8,166 nt of DNA from Pseudomonadota bacterium (GTDB lineage Bacteria > Pseudomonadota > Alphaproteobacteria > Acetobacterales > Acetobacteraceae): positions 1 through 8,166 of the forward strand of contig JAJXXT010000085.1 of assembly GCA_021780935.1 (NCBI GenBank), read 5' to 3'. Shown one piece after another: positions 1 to 5,371 of the stretch. The notes under the pieces were generated by a model. It worked only from the letters and a program-made list of their open reading frames with translations. It did no database searches and was not told where the DNA came from. The translations under genes were made by a program, and so were the position numbers. Numbering within the stretch: position 1 is the first letter of the stretch; each line of letters opens with the position of its first letter.

Positions 1-1092
1 GGAGCGGTCGCCGTGCGGCACCTGATGCGTATGCGGCTCGATCTTCTCGATCAGCTCCAGCCGCTCAAGCTCGGCGACGACGCGCTTGCGCGCCTCGAAC
101 CGGTCGAGCCCGGCGAGGGCATGGACCAGATCCGGCGCGGCCACGCCGGGCACGGGCAGAAGATCGGCGGCGATCTCGGCGAGATCGATCCGGCCCTCGC
201 GGTCGATCACCGAGGGCATCGTCAGATCGTGGCGCCGGCCGACCTCGAAATCGTTGAAGTCGTGCGCGGGGGTGATCTTGACGGCACCGGTGCCCTTCTC
301 GGGATCGGAGTATTCATCGGCGATGATCGGGATGCGCCGGCCCACCAGCGGCAGGATCGCGTGCCGGCCGCGCAGGCCGGCGTAGCGCGCATCCGCCGGA
401 TGCACGGCCACCGCGACGTCGCCGAGCATGGTCTCGGGCCGCGTCGTCGCGACGGTGATGTACTGGTCCGGCGCGCCGTCGATCGGGTAGCGGATGTGCC
501 AGAGATGGCCGGCGACCTCGCAGCTTTCCACTTCGAGGTCGGAGATCGCCGACTGGAACTTCGGATCCCAGTTCACCAGCCTGCGGTCGCGGTAGATCAG
601 GCCCTGGCGGTAGAGCGTGACGAACACTTTGCGGACGGCGGCGGAAAGCCCCTCGTCCATGGTGAAGCGCTCGCGTTGCCAGTCCAGCGAGGCGCCGAGG
701 CGACGCAGCTGACGGGTGATGGCGCCGCCCGATTCGGCCTTCCAGCGCCAGACCCGTTCGAGGAACGCCTCGCGCCCGAGCGCCCGCCGCTCCGTCCCCT
801 CCCCCGCCAGCAGCCGCTCGACCACCATTTGTGTCGCGATGCCGGCATGGTCGGTCCCGGGCTGCCAGAGCGCGTCGCGTCCCTGCATGCGGCGGAAGCG
901 GATCAGCGCGTCCTGCAGCGTGAAGGTGAGCGCGTGGCCCATATGCAGGCTGCCGGTGACGTTCGGCGGTGGGATCATGATGGTGAAGGGCGGCTTGCCC
1001 GAATCCGGCCGGGCGGCGAAGGCGCCGGCGTCTTCCCAGCCCTGGTAGAGCGCCTGTTCAGTCTCGGCCGGAGAGAAATTCTTGTTCAGCAT
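1..1092 (-). CDS. valS: Valyl-tRNA synthetase, N-terminal 364 residues (partial)
   Basis: Class I aminoacyl-tRNA synthetase that charges tRNA-Val in the cytoplasm. The reading frame starts at ATG 1092 ([10 protein letters not shown]) and stays open to the window edge. Visible landmarks are the HIGH-type ATP-binding signature [15 protein letters not shown] (about residues 41-55), [10 protein letters not shown] (79-88), [16 protein letters not shown] (174-189), and the editing-domain segment [12 protein letters not shown] (214-225) followed by [15 protein letters not shown] (267-281). These are all characteristic of ValS. The KMSKS loop, anticodon-binding domain and C-terminal coiled coil lie beyond the window; full-length family members are around 880-950 residues. 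No strong Shine-Dalgarno sequence precedes the ATG. It lies 84 bp downstream of popZ on the same strand, the usual alphaproteobacterial order, and is probably co-transcribed with it. Confidence 0.97.
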   Translation of the reverse strand, partial: MLNKNFSPAETEQALYQGWEDAGAFAARPDSGKPPFTIMIPPPNVTGSLHMGHALTFTLQDALIRFRRMQGRDALWQPGTDHAGIATQMVVERLLAGEGTERRALGREAFLERVWRWKAESGGAITRQLRRLGASLDWQRERFTMDEGLSAAVRKVFVTLYRQGLIYRDRRLVNWDPKFQSAISDLEVESCEVAGHLWHIRYPIDGAPDQYITVATTRPETMLGDVAVAVHPADARYAGLRGRHAILPLVGRRIPIIADEYSDPEKGTGAVKITPAHDFNDFEVGRRHDLTMPSVIDREGRIDLAEIAADLLPVPGVAAPDLVHALAGLDRFEARKRVVAELERLELIEKIEPHTHQVPHGDRS

Positions 1093-1176
1093 GGATCACG
1101 CTCGCAGGCGCGCCGCTCGGGACGGGCGCGTGGGATCGACGCCGGCCCGCGCGGCGACGGGTCAGGGGGCGATGGC

Positions 1177-1782
1177 TCAGGACAGGGCGCGGCCGACGAC
1201 GCGCTGGATCTCCGCCTGCACCAGCCGCTCGACGAGCGGCGGCAGGTTGGTGTCCAGCCACAGCTTGAGCACCGGGCGGATTTCCTCGCGCACCAGATCC
1301 TCGATGGTCGGGCCGCCGCGATGGACCTGCGTTGCCCGTTCCGAGGCGATGGTGCGGACCAGATTGACGATGGAAGAGGCGGCGACCTCGGTCGTGGCCT
1401 GCTCCATCAGCCCGTCCTCGGGCATCGGCGGGGCGGCCGGCGCAACGGCAGGGGCCAGAGGGGAGGCCGCAGCCGGCACGGGCGCGGCGACGACCGGCGC
1501 CGTCGGAGCGGAGCGGATGGCCGGCGCTTCGGGCACCTCGGGCCGAGGCGGAACCGGATCAGGGACCATCATCGAGGCGTCGAGGTCCAGGACATCCTCC
1601 TCTGGCGGCTCGGCCGGGAGGGCGGGGCTGGCCGCAAGGGGCGGGGCCGAGGACGTGGCTTCGGGCGCCGGCTCCTCCTCGCTGAGGATGCGCCGGATCG
1701 AGGCGAGGATATCCTCCATCGACGGATCCTGGCCCTCGGCCGGGTTCGGGGTCGGGGAGCCGGGGGTGGTTGGGCTGCTCAT
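1177..1782 (-). CDS. popZ: PopZ/DUF2497-family cell-pole organising protein
   Basis: A 201-residue protein with the two hallmark blocks of the alphaproteobacterial PopZ (DUF2497) family. The N-terminal helix MEDILASIRRILSEEE is at residues 22-37. The C-terminal oligomerisation region includes IEDLVREEIRPVLKLWLD (160-177) and NLPPLVERLVQAEIQRV (179-195). Between them is a long Pro/Ala-rich, probably disordered linker with a short acidic patch (EEDVLDLD, 61-68). In Caulobacter, PopZ self-assembles into a polar matrix that anchors the ParB/parS centromere and recruits cell-cycle proteins; that role is inferred here from family membership. ATG 1782 is preceded by an AGGAAGG-like ribosome binding site. 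The gene begins 29 bp after the tolC stop and precedes valS, the conserved family neighbourhood, so an operon is likely. Confidence 0.93.
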   Translation of the reverse strand: MSSPTTPGSPTPNPAEGQDPSMEDILASIRRILSEEEPAPEATSSAPPLAASPALPAEPPEEDVLDLDASMMVPDPVPPRPEVPEAPAIRSAPTAPVVAAPVPAAASPLAPAVAPAAPPMPEDGLMEQATTEVAASSIVNLVRTIASERATQVHRGGPTIEDLVREEIRPVLKLWLDTNLPPLVERLVQAEIQRVVGRALS

Positions 1783-1811
1783 GTCCGCGCCTTCCTCATC
1801 GCACGCCGGCT

Positions 1812-3218
1812 TCAGCGCGCCGGCTGGTCAGTGGCATAGTCCCCGGCGCCGAACCAACGGTTACTGACCGCCTGATAATAAGCATTTTCGTCGTAGAGCG
1901 GCACCGGCAGGGCGAGATCGCGTGCCGTCAGACGTCCGACCGCCGCGGCCAGATTGTAGGACGCGTTCACCAGGCTGGAGAGGTCCTGGACCAGCGTCAC
2001 CTGCGAGCCGAGCAGGGTCTGGGTGGCGGTGAGCACGTCGAGCGTGGTGCGGCTGCCGACGATCGCCTCGCGCTGCACGCCTTCGAGCGCGATCTCGTTG
2101 GCACGGACGGCGGAGCGGTCGCTCTGCACGGCGGCGCGCGCGGCCGACAATGTCTCCCACGCCTGTGTCGCCTGCTGCACCGCCTGGCGGCGCGCAGCAT
2201 CGAGGTTCCGCCGTGCCTGCTGCTCGTTCTGCCGCGCCTGGCGGATCGCGGCATATTCGGAACCGCCCTGGTAGATCGGCAACGTCAGGTTGGCGAGAAT
2301 CTGGCCGCCATTGTTGTAGTTCTTCGGCAGACCCGTGTTGTTCTGGGAAAAGCCCTGGGCCTGCACGTTCACCTGCGGCATCAGCGCCGAATAGGCGAGG
2401 TCGATCGCATCCTTCGCCGCGGCCTGGTTGAACTGCGCGGAGACGACGGCGGGGTTGTTGGCGGCGGCGAGCCGATTGGCCGCCTCCTCGTTCTTCGTCG
2501 GCAGGCGCAGCGGTTGCGGCTCGATCAGATCGACCGCATCCTCGCCAACCACCTGCCGATAGGTCGCGCGCGCCGTCTGGAGGTTGCCCTCCGCCGTCTC
2601 GCGCTGCGAGCGCGCCTGAGCCAGCGCGGCCTCGGCCTGGGCGACGTCGGTGCGGGTGATCTCGCCCACCCGGAAGCGGTCGTTGGTCGCCTCCAGCTGC
2701 TTGGTCAGCACCTGCTCGTTGTTGAGGTTGAGCGCGTAGATCTGCTGCGCCTGGATGACGCCGACATAGGCGCTCACGGTCTGTGAGAAGACCTGCTGCT
2801 CGGTGGCGATGAGCTGCGCCCGCTCCGCCATCACCTGGCTCTTCGCCTGCGCCGTCTGCGCGTGCACCTTCCCGCCGGTGTAGATCTGCTGGGTGATCGT
2901 CAGCTGCCCCGAGCTCGGGGCACGGGCGCTGTTGACATTGATCGGCGGGCCGGGCGGAAAGTAGAGCACATTCACACCGCTCGCCAAACCGGCCGAGCCG
3001 TTGCCGATGATCGTCGGCCGCCAGCCCGCCAGGGCCGTGGGGACGTTCTCATCCACCGAGCGCAGGTGCGCTCGCTCCGCGAGCAGGGTGGGGTTGTTCG
3101 AATAGCTGGCGGCGAGCGCCTGCTGGATGGTGCTCGCCCATGATGCCGGGGCAAGCCCGGCAACGGCCGCCGCGGCAATGGCGGCGCGACCCAGAACTGA
3201 TCCGAGAGACGTGCCCAT
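1812..3218 (-). CDS. tolC: TolC-family outer-membrane efflux/secretion channel
   Basis: Outer-membrane component of tripartite efflux or type I secretion systems. The protein has a hydrophobic Ala-rich signal peptide with a probable cleavage after ASWA. It is followed by the typical start of a mature TolC homologue: TIQQALAASYSNNPTLLAER and a DENVPTALAGWRP motif. Two outer-membrane efflux repeats rich in Gln/Ala coiled-coil helices follow, for example QQIYTGGKVHAQTAQAKSQV and LPIYQGGSEYAAIRQAR; the two YxGG turns mark equivalent places in the repeats. At 468 residues it fits the family. I prefer ATG 3218 to the in-frame ATG 3239: AAGGAGG (3236-3230) lies 11 nt upstream of 3218, whereas 3239 has no ribosome binding site and would add seven residues before the signal peptide. 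It sits between the pcm-like gene and popZ in a probable operon. Confidence 0.95.
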   Translation of the reverse strand: MGTSLGSVLGRAAIAAAAVAGLAPASWASTIQQALAASYSNNPTLLAERAHLRSVDENVPTALAGWRPTIIGNGSAGLASGVNVLYFPPGPPINVNSARAPSSGQLTITQQIYTGGKVHAQTAQAKSQVMAERAQLIATEQQVFSQTVSAYVGVIQAQQIYALNLNNEQVLTKQLEATNDRFRVGEITRTDVAQAEAALAQARSQRETAEGNLQTARATYRQVVGEDAVDLIEPQPLRLPTKNEEAANRLAAANNPAVVSAQFNQAAAKDAIDLAYSALMPQVNVQAQGFSQNNTGLPKNYNNGGQILANLTLPIYQGGSEYAAIRQARQNEQQARRNLDAARRQAVQQATQAWETLSAARAAVQSDRSAVRANEIALEGVQREAIVGSRTTLDVLTATQTLLGSQVTLVQDLSSLVNASYNLAAAVGRLTARDLALPVPLYDENAYYQAVSNRWFGAGDYATDQPAR

Positions 3219-3240
3219 CCGTTCGACCCCCTCCTTCATG

Positions 3241-3260
3241 CCCCGGCACGGTGGCCGGGG
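3241..3260 (-). promoter_or_regulatory. Hairpin just 5' of the tolC ribosome binding site
   Basis: A perfect 7-bp inverted repeat (ccccggc / gccgggg, 6-nt loop) lies between the pcm-like gene and tolC. It ends about 5 nt before the AAGGAGG of tolC in the mRNA. No U-run follows, so it is not a classical terminator. It could be an RNA stability or translational-control element, or simply GC-rich spacer. Confidence 0.3.
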
Positions 3261-3326
3261 TCGGTGCCTTCACCCATCTGCCACAGACCGATGCGATCTG
3301 TCGCCTCCCGTAACGCCGTCACCGCG

Positions 3327-4058
3327 TCAGAACACGAAGCCCGGCGCGGGCCGGAAGGCGGGCAGCATGGGCGTCGCGCAGTCGAAGGCCGGACGCATCG
3401 CCAGCCCGGCCGCCGTGCGCTCCGCCAGCACCGCGCGCCCGATCCCGTGTCCTGCGCTCGCCGATCCGGGCGCTGCCAGGCCAGACGGGGCCAGGCCAGA
3501 CGGGGCCAGGCCAGACGGGGCCAGGACCGTGACGAGCCGGCCGGCTTCGGCGCGCAGCTGCTCGGCGATCGCCGCCGGTACCGCCGGCACCGCGCCCTCG
3601 ATGAAAATGAGATCCCACGGCGCGCCTGACGGCCATCCAGCCGCGAGCGGCCCCTCGGCGAGGACGACCGAAGGGGCCAGGGCCGCCAGAGCGCCGCGCG
3701 CCAGCGCCAGAAGGGTCTTGTCCTCCTCCAGCGCGACGACCGATGCACCGGTCGCGGCCAGAACGGCCGCGCCATAGCCCGTGCCGGCGCCGATCACCAG
3801 TGCCCGCTCGCCGGCCCGCGGCGCGGCGAGCTGGATGAGCCGCGCCAGCACCAGGGGCTCCATCAGCGCCCGGCCACCCGGCAGCGGCACATCCTCATCG
3901 ATGTAGGCCAGCGACGCCGCCGCCGGCGGCAGGAAACGCTCGCGCGGCAGGCGCCGCATCGCCTCCAGGACGCGCGGGTCGTTCACCTTGGTCGGCCGCA
4001 ACTGGCCATCCACCATCAACTGGCGGGCGGTGGTGAAATCGGGGGCAGAAATATCCAT
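3327..4058 (-). CDS. Protein-L-isoaspartate O-methyltransferase-like protein
   Basis: A 243-residue SAM-dependent methyltransferase of the PIMT (Pcm) superfamily. It has the N-terminal family segment MVDGQLRP...VLEAMRRLPRERFLP (15-44), then AYIDEDVPLPGG (51-62), the SAM-binding motif I VIGAGTGYGAAVLAA (88-102) and the acidic ribose-binding segment VVALEED (107-113). The following block, DLIFIEGAVPAVPAAIAEQL (149-168), matches the place of the PIMT motif II/III region. Canonical PIMTs have an SQP-type motif after the first domain; here the equivalent is MEPLVLA (66-72). True isoaspartate repair activity is therefore doubtful, and the gene symbol is left blank. This divergent form commonly precedes tolC in alphaproteobacteria. 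A 15-bp in-frame tandem repeat (PSGLA x3, residues 181-195) enlarges a loop near the C-terminus. No strong ribosome binding site is visible before ATG 4058. Confidence 0.87.
   Translation of the reverse strand: MDISAPDFTTARQLMVDGQLRPTKVNDPRVLEAMRRLPRERFLPPAAASLAYIDEDVPLPGGRALMEPLVLARLIQLAAPRAGERALVIGAGTGYGAAVLAATGASVVALEEDKTLLALARGALAALAPSVVLAEGPLAAGWPSGAPWDLIFIEGAVPAVPAAIAEQLRAEAGRLVTVLAPSGLAPSGLAPSGLAAPGSASAGHGIGRAVLAERTAAGLAMRPAFDCATPMLPAFRPAPGFVF
3481..3525. repeat. Three perfect 15-bp tandem copies inside the pcm-like gene
   Basis: The unit ccagacggggccagg is repeated three times without mismatch, and the preceding six bases look like the end of a further copy. Being 15 bp, it keeps frame and encodes PSGLA repeats on the minus strand in a surface loop of the methyltransferase. 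Perfect identity suggests recent slipped-strand expansion, so copy number may vary among strains. Confidence 0.9.
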
Positions 4059-4084
4059 GCGTGCACGGTCCGGGAAAAGGGGAA

Positions 4085-4098
4085 AGCCGACCTCGGCT
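4085..4098. promoter_or_regulatory. Palindrome in the leader of the pcm-tolC-popZ-valS operon
   Basis: AGCCGA-cc-TCGGCT is a 14-bp palindrome between the candidate -10 element and the start codon of the pcm-like gene. Its position fits a repressor operator or a small 5' UTR hairpin. The palindrome is seen directly; the role is a guess. Confidence 0.25.
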
Positions 4099-4099
4099 C

Positions 4100-4129
4100 G
4101 TTATAGGGGCCAACCCCCCCGCCCGCCAA
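4100..4129 (-). promoter_or_regulatory. Candidate sigma70-type promoter for the pcm-like operon
   Basis: On the minus strand, TTGGCG (4129-4124) and TATAAC (4105-4100) are separated by 18 bp, 41 bp before ATG 4058. The -10 matches five of six consensus bases and the -35 is weaker. It is the best candidate in the short region between the divergent minus-strand operon and the plus-strand tRNA gene. Confidence 0.45.
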
Positions 4130-4160
4130 GCGCACCGGCACCATCGCAGCCGCGGCAGGC

Positions 4161-4190
4161 TTGACCGCGCGCCCAGGCACGCCCGATAAG
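4161..4190 (+). promoter_or_regulatory. Candidate promoter for tRNA-Cys
   Basis: TTGACC (4161-4166) and GATAAG (4185-4190) are spaced by 18 bp. They are followed by a GC-rich discriminator (tcccctcgcc), a feature common at stringently controlled stable-RNA promoters. Initiation would fall near 4197, about 11 nt before the tRNA. The same transcript probably continues into the hydrolase gene 25 bp after the tRNA. Confidence 0.5.
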
Positions 4191-4207
4191 TCCCCTCGCC
4201 CGCGCAG

Positions 4208-4281
4208 GGTCCGGTGGCAGAGTGGTGATGCAGCGGACTGCAAATCCGCGAATGTGGGTTCGATTCCCGCCCGGACCTCCA
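4208..4281 (+). tRNA. tRNA-Cys (anticodon GCA)
   Basis: A complete 74-nt cloverleaf can be drawn by eye. The acceptor stem is GGTCCGG/CCGGACC. A three-pair D stem (GCA/TGC) flanks AGTGGTGA-type loop bases. The anticodon stem GCGGA/TCCGC encloses loop CTGCAAA with anticodon GCA. The T stem GTGGG/CCCGC encloses TTCGATT. The 3' end is T73 followed by an encoded CCA. U73 together with anticodon GCA are the main cysteine identity elements. The gene is followed after 25 bp by a hydrolase gene on the same strand. I see no copy of its 3' end elsewhere in the window that would mark an integrated element. Confidence 0.96.
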
Positions 4282-4306
4282 TGCGCCCGCCGCAGAGGAG
4301 CGCGCC

Positions 4307-4969
4307 TTGCCGGAGCTTCAGGTCGCCACCGTCCCGGTCACGCCTTTCCAGCAGAACTGTGCCCTCATCTGGGACCGCGCGACGCAGCGCGGCGCGGTGA
4401 TCGATCCCGGCGGCGAGGTCGAGCGAATCCTGGCAGCGATCGCGCGCGTCGGCCTCAGCGTCGAGACCATCCTGCTCACCCATGGCCATCTCGACCACGC
4501 CGGCGGCGCCGCGGCGCTGCAGCGGGCGCTGCGGCGGCAGAGCGGGGACGAAGCCGCGGCACCGATCGTCGGACCGGATCGGCGCGACATGTTCCTGCTC
4601 GAGGGCATCGCCCGCCAGGCCGCGGCCTATGGGCTGGACGGAATGGAGAACGCCACTCCGGACCGGTTCCTCGCTGCCGGCGACACGGTCACGATCGGCG
4701 GACATGCCTTCGCGGTGATCCACTGCCCCGGCCATACGCCCGGCCATGTCGTGTTCTTCAGCGCCGAGGCCCGCTTCGCCGTGGTCGGCGACGTGCTGTT
4801 CCGCGGCTCGATCGGCCGCACCGATTTTCCCTATGGCGACCACGCGGCGCTGATCGACGCCATCACCCACACGCTGCTGCCGCTCGGCGACGATGTCGCC
4901 TTTCTCTGCGGCCACGGTCCGGGCTCGACCTTCGGCGAGGAACGGCGCAGCAACCCGTTCCTGCGCTGA
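4307..4969 (+). CDS. Metallo-beta-lactamase-fold hydrolase (glyoxalase II-like)
   Basis: A 220-residue single-domain hydrolase. It has the diagnostic metal-binding motif THGHLDHAGG (58-67; H59, H61, D63, H64). The later ligands are H143 in CPGHTPGH (140-147), D162 in VVGDVLFRGSIGRTDFP (159-175) and H203 in CGHGPGSTFGEER (201-213). The N-terminal VTPFQQNCALIW and the ending SNPFLR are typical of the short YcbL-type glyoxalase II-like proteins that lack the substrate-binding helical domain of GloB. The likely activity is hydrolysis of a glutathione thioester such as S-lactoylglutathione, but the substrate cannot be read from the sequence. The start is TTG 4307: no in-frame ATG fits, and GAGGAG lies at good spacing upstream. 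It is probably co-transcribed with tRNA-Cys. Confidence 0.9.
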   Translation: MPELQVATVPVTPFQQNCALIWDRATQRGAVIDPGGEVERILAAIARVGLSVETILLTHGHLDHAGGAAALQRALRRQSGDEAAAPIVGPDRRDMFLLEGIARQAAAYGLDGMENATPDRFLAAGDTVTIGGHAFAVIHCPGHTPGHVVFFSAEARFAVVGDVLFRGSIGRTDFPYGDHAALIDAITHTLLPLGDDVAFLCGHGPGSTFGEERRSNPFLR

Positions 4970-5003
4970 ACCGGCCACCGCCGGCGGCCCCGCCCCGCTG
5001 AGA

Positions 5004-5059
5004 TCCGGGTGCTCGGACCCGGGTGCTCGGACCCGGGTAGTCGGACTGGGGTGCTCCGG
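5004..5059. repeat. Four-unit 14-bp tandem repeat
   Basis: Four consecutive 14-bp units follow the pattern (c/t)ccgggtgctcgga, starting at 5004, 5018, 5032 and 5046. The first two differ at one base and the last two carry more changes. Adjacent units can pair (ccgggt with acccgg, 6-nt loop), so transcripts from the hydrolase could fold here. No T-run marks it as a standard terminator. Confidence 0.85.
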
Positions 5060-5224
5060 GCGAGCGCTGGCGTGGCGCAGCCCTCGCAAACGCGCGGTAC
5101 TCACGCAATTGTGTGTCAAAGGCACCGGGCCAGAACCCACCCTGCCGCCGGTTCCATGAAAGATTTCAGCGCCTTGTCGAATGGCGCCGAAACCCGTGAC
5201 GGCGCATGCGATGGCATGAATCCG

Positions 5225-5254
5225 TTGGACAAATCCTTGCGATATGCTTATCAT
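5225..5254 (+). promoter_or_regulatory. Possible promoter for the lanthipeptide-like operon
   Basis: TTGGAC (5225-5230) and TATCAT (5249-5254) are separated by 18 bp in the AT-richer part of the intergenic region. The -10 matches five of six consensus bases, while the -35 matches only three. It would give a leader of roughly 110 nt before ATG 5372. Other TTGAC-like hexamers nearby (5267, 5276) lack a matching -10. Confidence 0.35.
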
Positions 5255-5323
5255 TGCGAATTCAATTTGACTTCGTTGACCGAATAAATCCGGCTCGCCG
5301 CCAGTTCCGCGGCGGCCGACGTA

Positions 5324-5357
5324 AGCCAAACCAGAGTCAAACGAGCCGAAGTCAAAC
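5324..5357. repeat. Three AG(T/C)CAAAC direct repeats upstream of the precursor gene
   Basis: agccaaac (5324-5331), agtcaaac (5335-5342) and agtcaaac (5350-5357) lie just before the AGGGGGAG ribosome binding site and ATG 5372. The start-to-start distances are 11 and 15 bp. They could be protein-binding half-sites or RNA-binding sites in the 5' leader; no function can be shown from sequence alone. Confidence 0.5.
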
Positions 5358-5371
5358 AGGGGGAGAGAATC

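Larger units (their letters stand above)
4970..5371. other. 402-bp intergenic region without a convincing gene
   Basis: This gap separates the hydrolase from the lanthipeptide-like operon. Its first part is GC-rich, with a small CCGCCGGCGG palindrome (4978-4987) and the 14-bp tandem repeats. From about 5100 it becomes clearly more AT-rich and contains a candidate promoter, a small hairpin (GCCGCC 5297-5302 / GGCGGC 5311-5316) and AG(T/C)CAAAC repeats. A 43-codon frame from ATG 5157 to TAA 5287 has no ribosome binding site and no recognisable similarity, so I do not call it a gene. Confidence 0.6.

Noticed and set aside
13..1839. 608-codon plus-strand open frame
   Set aside because: It lies antisense to valS and popZ, both clearly recognisable, and its translation is Arg/Gly/Asp-rich with no family features. 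It is open only because of high GC.
1770..2786. 338-codon plus-strand open frame
   Set aside because: It is antisense to tolC, with composition typical of a GC-driven shadow frame.
4208..4969. Integrated genomic island at the tRNA-Cys 3' end
   Set aside because: No integrase and no duplicated tRNA 3' end could be found in the window.
5157..5287. 43-codon small open frame in the intergenic region
   Set aside because: It has no Shine-Dalgarno sequence and no recognisable similarity, and it overlaps the candidate promoter of the next gene.
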